From: Mycobacterium sp. Root265
Lineage (GTDB): Bacteria > Actinomycetota > Actinomycetes > Mycobacteriales > Mycobacteriaceae
Length of the DNA stretch: 64,000 nt
NCBI RefSeq assembly: GCF_001428895.1
Contig: NZ_LMJA01000001.1
Location: 1,150-65,149, forward strand
Direction: 5' to 3'
Each line of letters opens with the position of its first letter. The stretch's first letter is position 1. Under the pieces are notes generated by a model, which saw only the letters and a list, made by a program, of their open reading frames with translations, had not been told where the DNA came from and ran no database searches. Position numbers and translations under genes: made by a program. Below, one piece after another: positions 20,685-28,977 of this stretch.

Positions 20685-21737
20685 ATGGCCGTCGACGAAG
20701 CCAAACTCCAGGCATTTCTGAACAAGGCGGTCGGTGATCTCGGGGCGTCGATGAGCGCCATGCTGGTGCTGATCGGCGATGAGCTCGGCCTGTATGCGGC
20801 ACTGGCCGAGGGACGCTGGACCTCGGCGGAACTGGCCGAGCGCACCGGCACGGTCGAGCGCTATGTGCGGGAGTGGCTGGCCAATCAGGCCGCCGGCGGT
20901 TACGTCGAATACGACAGCGCCACCGGGACCTACTTCCTCAACGAGGAGCAGGCGCTGTGCCTGGCCGATCCGGACGGGCCGGTGGATCTGCCCGGCGGCT
21001 ACTCGGTGGTCGAGGACCTGTTCCACGTCAAATCGCGCGCGGTGGAGAACTTCCGGACCGGCGCCGGCATGGAGTGGGGCGAGCACCACCCGTGCCTGTT
21101 CCGCGGCACGGAGCGGTTCTTCCGGGCCGGTTACCGGGCACATCTGCTGGATTCCTGGCTGCCCGCCCTCGACGGTGTGGTCGACAAACTCGCGGCCGGG
21201 GCGAAGGCGGCCGATATCGGCTGTGGGCACGGTGTCACCACAATCCTTATGGCGCAGGCCTTTCCGGACTCACAATTCGTCGGGATCGACTATCACGATG
21301 AGTCGATCGCCACCGCGCGTGAGCACGCCGCGCAGGCGGGTGTCGCCAACGCGTCCTTCGAGGTGGCCGATGCGACCGGTTACCGAGGTGGCGACTACGA
21401 CCTGATCGCCTTCTTCGACTGCCTGCACGATATGGCCGACCCGGGCGGCGCGGCGGCACATGCACGGCGGTCGCTGAAACCCGATGGTCACTGCCTGCTC
21501 GTGGAGCCGTTCGCCGGGGAGAGTCTGGCGGACAACCTCAATCCGGTGAGCCGGGTGTTCTACGGGGCGTCCTCACTGATCTGCGTGCCGGTCTCACTGG
21601 CTCAGCAGGGGCCGGCGCTCGGGGCGCAGGCCGGCGAGCGCCGCCTGGCCGAGGTGATGGTCGACGACGGCGGCTTCAGCCTGTTCCGGCGCGTCGCCGA
21701 GACCCCGTTCAACCTGGTGTTCGAAGCGCGCCCCTGA
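20685..21737 (+). CDS. SAM-dependent methyltransferase with N-terminal winged helix
   Basis: A 350-residue protein. The N-terminal part (about 25-90) is a winged-helix-like module (LGLYAALAEGRWTSAELAERTG, then YVREWLANQAAGGYVEY), commonly a dimerisation domain in O-methyltransferase-like proteins. The catalytic part carries the SAM-binding motif ADIGCGHGVTT (near 176-186) followed by an acidic VGIDYHDES. Substrate unknown. The ATG at 20685 is preceded by GAAGGAG 7 nt upstream, which decides it over an in-frame upstream GTG. The N-terminal module can cause automated pipelines to call it a regulator. Confidence 0.83.
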   Translation: MAVDEAKLQAFLNKAVGDLGASMSAMLVLIGDELGLYAALAEGRWTSAELAERTGTVERYVREWLANQAAGGYVEYDSATGTYFLNEEQALCLADPDGPVDLPGGYSVVEDLFHVKSRAVENFRTGAGMEWGEHHPCLFRGTERFFRAGYRAHLLDSWLPALDGVVDKLAAGAKAADIGCGHGVTTILMAQAFPDSQFVGIDYHDESIATAREHAAQAGVANASFEVADATGYRGGDYDLIAFFDCLHDMADPGGAAAHARRSLKPDGHCLLVEPFAGESLADNLNPVSRVFYGASSLICVPVSLAQQGPALGAQAGERRLAEVMVDDGGFSLFRRVAETPFNLVFEARP

Positions 21738-21744
21738 CCGGCGC

Positions 21745-21779
21745 TTGACAACGCCATCGAACAATTGTTCGATGAGGAC
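21745..21779 (+). promoter_or_regulatory. LexA/SOS box and promoter of the radical SAM gene
   Basis: TCGAACAATTGTTCGA at 21757-21772 is a perfect 16-bp palindrome matching the mycobacterial SOS box (TCGAAC-N4-GTTCGA). A TTGACA at 21745-21750 followed by a 17-bp spacer places the -10 hexamer (TTCGAT, 21768-21773) inside the box. Bound LexA would therefore occlude RNA polymerase. The ATG at 21780 is 6 nt after the -10, so the message is probably leaderless. DNA damage should induce the gene. Confidence 0.92.
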
Positions 21780-22796
21780 ATGCGATGGGACGGTCAGAGT
21801 GTGCGCGCCGACGACGGCGCTCTGCCGGGTCTGGCCCGGCTCGGTTTCGTCCGCAGCGTGCGCACCCCGGAGTTCGACGGGATCACCTTCCACGAGATCC
21901 TGTGCAAATCTGCGCTGAACAAGGTGCCCAATGCGGCGATGCTGCCATTCCGCTACACCGTCAACGGCTACCGCGGCTGCTCGCATGCCTGCCGGTACTG
22001 CTTTGCCCGGCCGACCCATGAGTATCTGGACTTCGACCCCGGTGCGGACTTCGACACCCAGGTCGTGGTGAAAACCAATGTGGCCGAGGTGCTTTCCCGT
22101 GAGCTGCGTCGGCCCTCGTGGACGCGCGAGACGGTGGCCCTCGGTACCAACACCGATCCCTATCAGCGGGCCGAGGGCCGGTACCGGCTGATGCCGGGCA
22201 TCCTGACCGCGCTCGCCGAATCCGGCACCTCCTACTCGATCCTGACCAAGGGCACCCTGCTGCGCCGCGATCTGCCGATGATCGCCGAGGCCGAACACGA
22301 GGGCGCGGGCGCCAGTGTGTCGATTTCGCTGGCGGTCATCGATGCAGACCTGCAGCGCGACATCGAACCCGGCACACCGTCGCCGCAGGCGCGGCTGGCG
22401 TTGATCTCCGCGATCCGCGATGCCGGCCTGAACTGCCACGTGATGGTCGCACCCGTGCTGCCCGGCCTGACCGATTCCACCGAGCATCTCGACGCGCTGC
22501 TGGCAGCGATCGCCGAGGCCGGCGCGACCGGCGCCACCGTGTTCGGGTTGCACCTGCGCGGGTCGACGCGCGGGTGGTTCATGCAGTGGCTGCAGCGTGC
22601 ACATCCCGAACTCGTCTTCCAATACCGGAGTCTGTACCGGCGCGGGGCCTATCTCCCGCCGGAGTACCGCGATGAGCTGCGCGCCCGGGTCGCGCCGCTG
22701 CTCACCCGGTACCGATTGACTGGGCGTGGGCCCATGGCGCGCGCCGGTGCCGTTTCCTCCGAAGTCACGGCACCGGCGCACCCCACCCTGTTCTAG
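21780..22796 (+). CDS. Rv2578c-family radical SAM protein, SOS-controlled
   Basis: A 338-residue radical SAM enzyme. The iron-sulfur motif CSHACRYC (C67, C71, C74) sits in YRGCSHACRYCFARPTHEYL. The fold resembles the spore-photoproduct-lyase-like/DNA-repair-associated radical SAM group, and TNTDPYQ and ILTKGTLLRRD are shared with the M. tuberculosis protein. From memory, the M. tuberculosis gene is among the LexA regulon. The ATG at 21780 gives MRWDGQ, matching that protein. A TTG at 21765 would lie inside the LexA site. A role in DNA damage is suggested by regulation; the reaction is unknown. Its stop shares CTAG with the convergent dioxygenase gene. Confidence 0.9.
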   Translation: MRWDGQSVRADDGALPGLARLGFVRSVRTPEFDGITFHEILCKSALNKVPNAAMLPFRYTVNGYRGCSHACRYCFARPTHEYLDFDPGADFDTQVVVKTNVAEVLSRELRRPSWTRETVALGTNTDPYQRAEGRYRLMPGILTALAESGTSYSILTKGTLLRRDLPMIAEAEHEGAGASVSISLAVIDADLQRDIEPGTPSPQARLALISAIRDAGLNCHVMVAPVLPGLTDSTEHLDALLAAIAEAGATGATVFGLHLRGSTRGWFMQWLQRAHPELVFQYRSLYRRGAYLPPEYRDELRARVAPLLTRYRLTGRGPMARAGAVSSEVTAPAHPTLF

Positions 22797-23560
22797 AACG
22801 CGGCGGTCCGGTCGAGGCCGTCCAGCACCGCGCGGGCCACCGGACTGGGGTGCGCGGCCTCCAGATCGAGCTCACCGGTGGGTTCCAGCGGCGGCTGCGC
22901 CATGAACCGCGGGACCGCGCCACGGTGTGCGGTCGCGGTATGCACCACGAACGGGTGGCACAGATAGACGTCGCCGATGCGTCCGGTGGCGGCCACGACC
23001 TCGCAGCCCTCGGTCGCCGGCACCACCCGCTCACACACCGACATCCACGGAGCGCCCTCGGACCCGTACTGAGCCAACACCTTCGGTACGGCGCGATGAG
23101 ACCCGATCCGGATCGCGGTGGGCGCGTCATCGGGTCCGACATCGGAGTACAGGAACAGCATCAGCAGCGCGCGGCCGCGGGACCGCAGGCTCAGCCGCGG
23201 CCCCTCGGCGTCGTAGAACGACGCCTCGACATGCCAGCCGGCCTCGCGCGGCGCTTCGGTGCTGGGAAAGCGCAAGGGGAAGGTGCCCATCCCCAGCCGG
23301 GGCCGCCAGCCGCCGGCGCCGACCAGGGCGTCGAACGCCGCGGTGAGGACCTCGGTGTTGGCCGAGGCGGTGAACTCCGGGGTCGCCATGGCGGTCACCC
23401 GGACCAGTGACTCCGTCCAGCGCGCGGGATCTGCCGGGTCCAGACCGGTGGTCCGCCACAGCTGTTCCTGGCAGCGCAGGCCGAGGTCGCGGTCAAAGGC
23501 CCCGTCGAGCTTGACGAAGCCATCGCTGATGAATCGATCGATATCGAGCATGGGACCCAT
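22793..23560 (-). CDS. Phytanoyl-CoA dioxygenase (PhyH) family protein
   Basis: A 255-residue putative Fe(II)/2-oxoglutarate-dependent oxygenase. The candidate metal ligands are in GWHVEASFYD (an H-x-E instead of the usual H-x-D) and CHPFVVHTATAH near the C-terminus, followed by an Arg in VPRFMAQ that could bind 2-oxoglutarate. SDGFVKLDGAFDRDL at the N-terminus is typical of PhyH proteins. It is the last gene of a minus-strand unit with two acyl-CoA dehydrogenases and an amidohydrolase, suggesting hydroxylation of an acyl or ring substrate. Two ATGs (23560, 23551) are possible starts. Confidence 0.78.
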   Translation of the reverse strand: MGPMLDIDRFISDGFVKLDGAFDRDLGLRCQEQLWRTTGLDPADPARWTESLVRVTAMATPEFTASANTEVLTAAFDALVGAGGWRPRLGMGTFPLRFPSTEAPREAGWHVEASFYDAEGPRLSLRSRGRALLMLFLYSDVGPDDAPTAIRIGSHRAVPKVLAQYGSEGAPWMSVCERVVPATEGCEVVAATGRIGDVYLCHPFVVHTATAHRGAVPRFMAQPPLEPTGELDLEAAHPSPVARAVLDGLDRTAAF

Positions 23561-23593
23561 GATGTTGGCGGCATCCCTGCACGGGCAAACGAT

Positions 23594-24847
23594 TTAGGTC
23601 TTGTTGCGCTTGACCTGATTGAACGGCACACCACGGTCGGCGGCGGGTTCACGCGGGAAACCGAGCACCCGCTCACTGATGACGTTGCGGGCCATCTCGG
23701 AGCTGCCGCCGCCCAGTGAGCCGGTCTGCCGGGACAGGTAGCGCACACCGATCTCCTGTAGACCGCTGCCCTCGTCGATGACGCCCGCGGTGCCGGCGAT
23801 GGCCAGCGCGGTGTCGACCTCGAGTTCGGTGGTCTCGGCATGGAACAACCGGATCAAGGTGCCGGCATTGGGCGGCAATGAGCCGTCCGCGATGCACCGG
23901 GACACGTGGTCGATGAGCTGATCTTTGACGATACGGCGCGCCAGCGCGCGACCGGCCAGGTCCTGTACCCGGGCGTCGCTGCCCTGACCGGTGGCCTCCG
24001 CCAGCCCGACGTGATCGGGCGGCATCTCGCTGGCGTTCTCCGCGCCTGTGCCACTGGCGAACTCGGATCCGCCGCCGACGGCGCGCCGCTCGTGATGCAG
24101 CTGACGTGACGCCACGGTCCAGCCGTCGTTGACCGCACCGACGACGGCATCATCGCCGAGTTCGAGACCGTCGAAGAACTCTTCGCAGAACTCCTCGTTG
24201 CCGTTGACCTCGGTGATCCGGCGCATCGTGATGCCGGGCGCGGAAAGGGGCACCAGGAACATGGTGAGGCCCTCGTGTTTGGGCACCGTCCAGTCGGTGC
24301 GGGCCAGCATCAAGCCGTAGTCGGCCGCGAATGCGCTGGTGCTCCAGGTCTTGGCGCCGTTGATGATCCACTTGTCGCCGACCCGGTCGGCCCGGGTGAT
24401 CACCCCGGCCAGATCGGATCCGCCGCTGGGCTCGGACAGCAGCTGGCACAGGATCTCTTCGCCGCGGATGGCCGCCGAGATGCGCTCGCGCTTCTGGTCC
24501 TCGCTGCCGACATCCAGGATGGTCGCCGAGCAGATGGTGAACGACGGGGTGTTCAGGATCAGCGGCATCTCGTAGGAGCGGCATTCGGCGTTGAACGCCT
24601 TCTGGTAGGCCAGATCCAGTCCGAGCCCGCCGTATTCGCGGGGAAAGCAGATGCCGGCGAAACCGCCCGCGTGCAACTTCTGCTGCAGTTCCTTGGCGCG
24701 ATCCCAGGACTGCTGGTCAGCGCGCACCATGAACGGCGGATTCTCCGGGTCGATCGGCGGCATGTTCTCCGCCAGCCACGTCCGGGCCCTGGCACTGAAA
24801 TCGGCGACGGACTCATCGGTCTGGGTGGAGATCGCGGTGTCGGTCAT
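23594..24847 (-). CDS. Acyl-CoA dehydrogenase (FadE-type)
   Basis: A 417-residue FAD enzyme of the acyl-CoA dehydrogenase superfamily. Recognisable are GGFAGICFPREYGGLGLD, the FAD/substrate region QLLSEPSGGSDLAG, WIINGAKTWSTSAFAADYGLMLART and a C-terminal GSLGGGSSEMARNVISERVLGFPREP. It would introduce an alpha-beta double bond into an acyl-CoA. Its ATG overlaps the stop of the upstream fadE gene (ATGA). Such paired dissimilar FadEs in actinobacteria often form alpha2beta2 heteromers acting on steroid or branched side chains. Substrate not determinable. Confidence 0.88.
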   Translation of the reverse strand: MTDTAISTQTDESVADFSARARTWLAENMPPIDPENPPFMVRADQQSWDRAKELQQKLHAGGFAGICFPREYGGLGLDLAYQKAFNAECRSYEMPLILNTPSFTICSATILDVGSEDQKRERISAAIRGEEILCQLLSEPSGGSDLAGVITRADRVGDKWIINGAKTWSTSAFAADYGLMLARTDWTVPKHEGLTMFLVPLSAPGITMRRITEVNGNEEFCEEFFDGLELGDDAVVGAVNDGWTVASRQLHHERRAVGGGSEFASGTGAENASEMPPDHVGLAEATGQGSDARVQDLAGRALARRIVKDQLIDHVSRCIADGSLPPNAGTLIRLFHAETTELEVDTALAIAGTAGVIDEGSGLQEIGVRYLSRQTGSLGGGSSEMARNVISERVLGFPREPAADRGVPFNQVKRNKT

Positions 24848-25974
24848 GCGGGAACCTTTCGGCTCAGTTCGAAGATGACTCGGTGGTGGTCCTCCGGCGA
24901 GCCGAACATCGCCCGGTTGAGGGCTGCCCGCCGCAGATACAGGTGCAGGTCGTGCTCCCAGGTCACGCCGATACCGCCGTGCAACTGCACGCAGTCCTGC
25001 AGCATCACCGGGGCACGTTCGCCGACGTAGGCCTTTGCGACGCTGACGAACTTACGTGCCTCCGGGGACCGTGCGCCGACGGCTTCGGCGGCACCGGCGG
25101 TGGTGGCCCGGGCGGCCTCGAACCACAGCTTCATATCCGCGAAGCGGTGCTTGAGGGCTTGATAGGAGGCCAGTGGCCTGCCGAAGCTGTGCCTGTCGAG
25201 CAGCCACTGATTGGTCATCGCCAGCACCGCATCCAGGATGCCGACGGTCTCGGCGCACTGCAGAACCAGCGCAACCTGGCGCTGGCGTTCGATCACCTCG
25301 GCGGTCTGCTCGGCCGTGCCGACCACTGCGGCGGCGTCGATCTGGACACCGTCGAAAGCGATTCGCGCGTAACGCTTCACCATGTCCACCGAGCGCTGGG
25401 TCTCCACGCTCACACCTGCCGCGTCGGCGGGCACCACGAACTGCCGCACCGCGCCGTCCAGGGTCGCGGTGACCAGCAGCACGTCGGCCGCATCGCCGGA
25501 TTCGACCCGGTCCTTGACGCCGTTGAGCCGGTAGCCACCATCGGTGGCCGTGGCCGTCAGCTCCGCCGTCAACGGAGAGAACGGCTTCCCGGGTTCATAG
25601 ACCGCCCAGCTCGCCACCGCTTCACCGGACACCAGCGACTCGATCGTCGCCTCATGGCCGTCCGGGGCCTCGACCAGTCCGGCCAGCACCACGCTGACCG
25701 GATGCAGCGGACCGGGAGCGACGGTGCGCCCGGCCTGCTCGGCGAGCAGGGTGAGGTCGGCCACGCCGTCACCGGAGACGCTGCCGCCGCCGAGTTCCTC
25801 GGGTACCAGCAGGCTCGCCCAGCCCAGTTCGGCTGCACGCTGCCACCATGTGGCGTCGAAAGAACCTCCAGCGCCCTGGATTTCGCGCACCTTGCTCAGT
25901 GACGCCTCCTTCTCCAGGAAGGCCTGCGCGGTGGAGGCGAACAGCATCTGTTCCGGATTGGCCGCAGCGGTCAT
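24844..25974 (-). CDS. Acyl-CoA dehydrogenase (FadE-type), paired subunit
   Basis: A 376-residue member of the same superfamily but clearly different from its overlapping neighbour. Marks include WASLLVPEELGGG, LNGVKDRVESGDAADVLLV, the RHSFGRPLASYQALKHRFADM segment typical of the C-terminal helical domain, and QLHGGIGVTWEHDLHLYLRRA. The two proteins probably form a mixed complex. It lies between the amidohydrolase gene (13 bp upstream) and the second fadE (4-nt overlap). Confidence 0.88.
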   Translation of the reverse strand: MTAAANPEQMLFASTAQAFLEKEASLSKVREIQGAGGSFDATWWQRAAELGWASLLVPEELGGGSVSGDGVADLTLLAEQAGRTVAPGPLHPVSVVLAGLVEAPDGHEATIESLVSGEAVASWAVYEPGKPFSPLTAELTATATDGGYRLNGVKDRVESGDAADVLLVTATLDGAVRQFVVPADAAGVSVETQRSVDMVKRYARIAFDGVQIDAAAVVGTAEQTAEVIERQRQVALVLQCAETVGILDAVLAMTNQWLLDRHSFGRPLASYQALKHRFADMKLWFEAARATTAGAAEAVGARSPEARKFVSVAKAYVGERAPVMLQDCVQLHGGIGVTWEHDLHLYLRRAALNRAMFGSPEDHHRVIFELSRKVPA

Positions 25975-25987
25975 GGTGATCTCTTCC

Positions 25988-27217
25988 TCAGGCGAACGTC
26001 ATGGCGGGCACGTCCGGCTTGTGCACGATCTGGTTGGGAACTTTGAACAGGTCGATCAAGTTGGCGCCCATCACCTTTCGCACGCCCTCTTCGTCGAGGC
26101 CATTGGCTTCCAGGTCGCTCACCAGGTTGATCGGATCGGCAAGGCCCTCCGGATGCGGCCAGTCGGAGCCGAAGATGACGCGGTCGATACCGCACAGATC
26201 GGCCATGTCCTTGAAGTTGTCCTCCCAGAACGGTGCCACGTACACGCAGCGCCGGAACGCCTGGATCGGATCCTCGGGGAAGGAGTCCGGCATCTTCGAG
26301 TAGACGTCCTTGAACTGGTAGTGCAGGTAGGGCACCCAGGAGGCGCCGTTCTCGACCGACAGGATGCGCAGGTCCGGGTTGCGGGTCAGCGCGCCGTGGC
26401 ACACCAACGCGGCCATGGTGTCCTCGATGGGGCGCTTGCCCATCGCGACCATCCGGAAAGACGTGGGGGAGAACGGCTTGAACTCGGTCGCGGGCTCCCA
26501 GTCGTTGAGGTAGTTCGAGTACCCGCTGTCGGAGGCGTGCATCGCCACCGGGATGCCGGCCTTGACGCAGGCGTCCCAGAACGGATCGAACTCCTCCACG
26601 CCCATCGAGCGGCTGCCGCGGTAACCCGGCACCGGGGCGGGCCGGACCAGGACGGTCTTGGCGCCGCGCTCCAGACACCACTCGAGTTCCTCCAGGGCGC
26701 GGTCGACGTTGCCGAGGTTGATCACCGGGGTGGAGAAGATGCGGTCCTCGTAGTTGAACTGCCACGTCTCGTACATCCACTGGTTGAGCGCGTGCACGAT
26801 GTCGAGGATCAGATCCGGGTCATCCTTGAGGCGCTCTTCGACCAGGCTGGCGAGTGTCGGGAACATCAACGTGTAGTCCAGGCCCAGGCTGTCCAACACC
26901 TCCACGCGGGCCGCCGGGTTGCGGAACGCGGGGATGGCCTTCATCGGCTTGCCCATCACCTCGCGGTAGCTCTTGCCGCCGCTGCCGTGCCGGAAGTAGT
27001 CCTCCTGGGCGCCGGGCCGGGCGACCACCTCGAAGGTCGGATTGGGAATGTAGTCGCTGACCTGGTTACGGACCATGATCTTGGTGCGGCCGCGCACCTC
27101 GATGTAGTCGATGACGCCCTTGCGGTGGTCCGGGAGGAACTGCGTCAGCGCTTCCTTGGGCTCGTAGAAGTGATTGTCGGCGTCGAACACCGGATACGAC
27201 AAAGTGCGTGAGGGCAT
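25988..27217 (-). CDS. Amidohydrolase 2-family metal-dependent hydrolase
   Basis: A 409-residue TIM-barrel hydrolase/decarboxylase of the amidohydrolase-2 type. Metal-binding candidates are FDADNHFYEP near the N-terminus (D12, D14, H16), MHASDSG in the middle and FGSDWPHPEG near the C-terminus. First gene of the unit amidohydrolase-fadE-fadE-phyH. Two ATGs lie 6 nt apart (27223 and 27217). AGGAG at 27224-27228 abuts the first but is 6 nt from the second, so the MPSRTL start is preferred. A strong operator-like palindrome lies just upstream. Substrate unknown. Confidence 0.85.
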   Translation of the reverse strand: MPSRTLSYPVFDADNHFYEPKEALTQFLPDHRKGVIDYIEVRGRTKIMVRNQVSDYIPNPTFEVVARPGAQEDYFRHGSGGKSYREVMGKPMKAIPAFRNPAARVEVLDSLGLDYTLMFPTLASLVEERLKDDPDLILDIVHALNQWMYETWQFNYEDRIFSTPVINLGNVDRALEELEWCLERGAKTVLVRPAPVPGYRGSRSMGVEEFDPFWDACVKAGIPVAMHASDSGYSNYLNDWEPATEFKPFSPTSFRMVAMGKRPIEDTMAALVCHGALTRNPDLRILSVENGASWVPYLHYQFKDVYSKMPDSFPEDPIQAFRRCVYVAPFWEDNFKDMADLCGIDRVIFGSDWPHPEGLADPINLVSDLEANGLDEEGVRKVMGANLIDLFKVPNQIVHKPDVPAMTFA

Positions 27218-27248
27218 TTCCATCTCCTGAAAGGCTGGTTTCCGTGGA

Positions 27249-27267
27249 GTGGTAATGACGTTACCAC
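27249..27267. promoter_or_regulatory. Palindromic operator, probable TetR site 1
   Basis: GTGGTAATGACGTTACCAC is a near-perfect 19-bp palindrome (7-bp arms, 5-bp centre) located between the amidohydrolase start and the tetR 3' end. On the minus strand it contains TAACGT, a TANNNT -10 hexamer that would start transcription about 30 nt before the amidohydrolase ATG. A bound repressor would block it. The 12-bp core AATGACGTTACC recurs upstream of tetR. Confidence 0.75.
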
Positions 27268-27272
27268 GATCG

Positions 27273-27914
27273 TCAGATGAGCTGGCCGGGGTCGCGCAGC
27301 AGACTTCGCACGCAGAACTCGTAGATATGGCTGCCCTCGACGGGAGCGCCGTTGAGTTCGGCGCCGAGCACCCGCAATCGCAACGCGCCGAGCACGGTCT
27401 GCATGATCAGCGCGGACGCGGTGTCGATCTCGGTGGACGAGGCTTCGCGGAACACCCCCTCGGTGATACCCGCGGCGATGATGTCCCTGATCAGCAGGTG
27501 CAAGGGAGACAGCACGCGGGCGTACTCGCGCGGCAGCGTCTCGGCGAGGTGGTCGTTGTAGAAGGTCAGACCGCGGTTGATGCTGTCCTGCTTGGTCGAC
27601 GCGGCCGGTGCGCTGATCCGGGTGACCAGGGTGCGCAACGCCGCGATCGCGTCCAGGTCCGCCACGTCGGTGCGCCAGCGGGCCGCCGACTCCGACATGA
27701 TCCTGTCGACAAGCGCCAGCAGCAGCTCATCCTTGGTGGAGTAGTGCTGGTAGAACGACCGCAACGACGTCTTGGAGCGTTCGACGACGGCCAGCACGGT
27801 GAAATCGGTACGGCCGGTCTCGCCGAGGATCTCCAGGGCCGATTTCATGAACCGGGCGGGCCGCGACTCGGCTTCCTCGGCGGTTGCCGGTGTGCGTGCC
27901 GTCGACTTGGCCAT
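27273..27914 (-). CDS. TetR-family transcriptional regulator
   Basis: A 213-residue regulator. The helix-turn-helix is in the N-terminal region (about 28-75: ALEILGETGRTDFTVLAVVERSKTS followed by SFYQHYSTKDELL). The rest is a helical ligand-binding domain. It sits between the catabolic unit and the divergent thioesterase gene. The same putative operator core occurs at its own promoter and at that of the downstream unit, so autoregulation and repression of the pathway are likely. The inducer may be an acyl-CoA. GAGGGGG lies 7 nt before the ATG. Confidence 0.88.
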   Translation of the reverse strand: MAKSTARTPATAEEAESRPARFMKSALEILGETGRTDFTVLAVVERSKTSLRSFYQHYSTKDELLLALVDRIMSESAARWRTDVADLDAIAALRTLVTRISAPAASTKQDSINRGLTFYNDHLAETLPREYARVLSPLHLLIRDIIAAGITEGVFREASSTEIDTASALIMQTVLGALRLRVLGAELNGAPVEGSHIYEFCVRSLLRDPGQLI

Positions 27915-27953
27915 CTACAGACCCCCTCTGGACCGGAACCATTGTGCAACCCG

Positions 27954-27972
27954 TGAGAATGACGTTACCGTT
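27954..27972. promoter_or_regulatory. Probable TetR site 2 between tetR and the thioesterase gene
   Basis: AATGACGTTACC at 27958-27969 exactly repeats the core of the palindrome at 27249-27267. It lies in the 84-bp divergent region. On the minus strand TAACGT within it would be the -10 for tetR. The left half is degenerate compared with site 1. Position suggests control of both tetR and the thioesterase gene. Confidence 0.65.
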
Positions 27973-27998
27973 TTTGCAGAGCCACCAGGAAGGGACGC

Positions 27999-28904
27999 AT
28001 GACGACATCGGACAAGACCACTTCGGATCTGGCGCAGGAGCAGGTGCTGTGGACGCTGGAGGGACTGCTCGAGCTCTTAGAGCCGCAGCCCGACGGCGAG
28101 AACCGCTTCATCGCGCAGACCGGCCTCGCCGGTGCCGACGATCGTCAAGTGGTGGAAGGCACCCAGGTGCTGGCCCAGGCCATCGTCGCGGTGGCGAAAC
28201 GGTTTCCGGACAAGTCGGTGCGGTCGGCATCTGCCGTCTTCGCCCGCGTCGTGCTGGTCGGCCCGCCGGTGGAACTCGAGATCGACGTCATCTCCGAGGG
28301 CCGTTCGACGGCGACCGCGGTGGTGACCGCCTCGCAGCACGGCAAGCGGTGCATCACCATCACCGTGCTGACCGATGTGCCCTCCGGTGACGTGATCCGC
28401 CACCAGCTGCCCAAGGCGGACGTGGTCGCTCCGGCCGACGCCCAGCCGGGCATCATGGCGATGAACGGTCGTCAGGTGCGGCTGGTGGACGTCGTCGACG
28501 TCAACAGCCCCGACGAGGTCGGTCCACCCGAGTTGTTCGCCTGGTTGCACTACGATCCGATTCCGGCCCGTGATGATCTGGCCAAGGCACTGATTGCGTA
28601 TTTCACCGGACACCTGGGGATTTCAACCACCATGCGCGCCCACGAAGGCATCGGCACCGCACAGGCACACCTGACGGTGTCGACCGCACCGATGGCCGTC
28701 TCGGTCAGCTTCCACGAGCCCGTGCAGTGGCAGGGCTGGCTGCTCTACGGCCATGAGAGCACCCAGGTCGGTGCCGGGATGTCCTATGTGCGCGGCACCG
28801 TGCACACCGAAGAGGGCGAGCTGCTCGCCTCGTTCAGCCAGGACGGGTTGATCCGCCCGCTCCGTACCACCGACACCGGCATCAAGGAGCAGTCCCGGCT
28901 GTAG
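27999..28904 (+). CDS. Acyl-CoA thioesterase II-like protein
   Basis: A 301-residue protein with the double-hotdog layout of TesB-type thioesterases. The first half contains VVEGTQVLAQAIVAVAKRFPDKSVRSASAVFARVV and the second half contains LFAWLHYDPIPARDDLAKALIAYFTG and SVSFHEPVQWQGWLLYGHESTQVGAG. It should hydrolyse an acyl-CoA to free acid and CoA. AGGAAGGG precedes the ATG by about 5 nt. Divergent from tetR with a shared operator core, so probably the other arm of the same regulon. Confidence 0.82.
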   Translation: MTTSDKTTSDLAQEQVLWTLEGLLELLEPQPDGENRFIAQTGLAGADDRQVVEGTQVLAQAIVAVAKRFPDKSVRSASAVFARVVLVGPPVELEIDVISEGRSTATAVVTASQHGKRCITITVLTDVPSGDVIRHQLPKADVVAPADAQPGIMAMNGRQVRLVDVVDVNSPDEVGPPELFAWLHYDPIPARDDLAKALIAYFTGHLGISTTMRAHEGIGTAQAHLTVSTAPMAVSVSFHEPVQWQGWLLYGHESTQVGAGMSYVRGTVHTEEGELLASFSQDGLIRPLRTTDTGIKEQSRL

Positions 28905-28951
28905 GTGCGCGCGACTTTCGGCAGACGCCGGAGCGTCACGGACGTAGGGTT

Positions 28952-28977
28952 CCCATCAGTTCTGTTCGGCTGATGGG
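28952..28977 (+). promoter_or_regulatory. Inverted repeat abutting the sulfatase start codon
   Basis: CCCATCAG (28952-28959) and CTGATGGG (28970-28977) are perfect 8-bp arms around a 10-nt centre, ending on the base before the sulfatase ATG at 28978. As DNA it could be an operator. If transcribed it would form a hairpin directly before the start codon and hinder initiation there. A second in-frame ATG lies 9 nt further on. Confidence 0.45.

Noticed and set aside
21765-21779. TTG start for the radical SAM protein
   Set aside because: It lies within the LexA palindrome and upstream of the probable transcription start.
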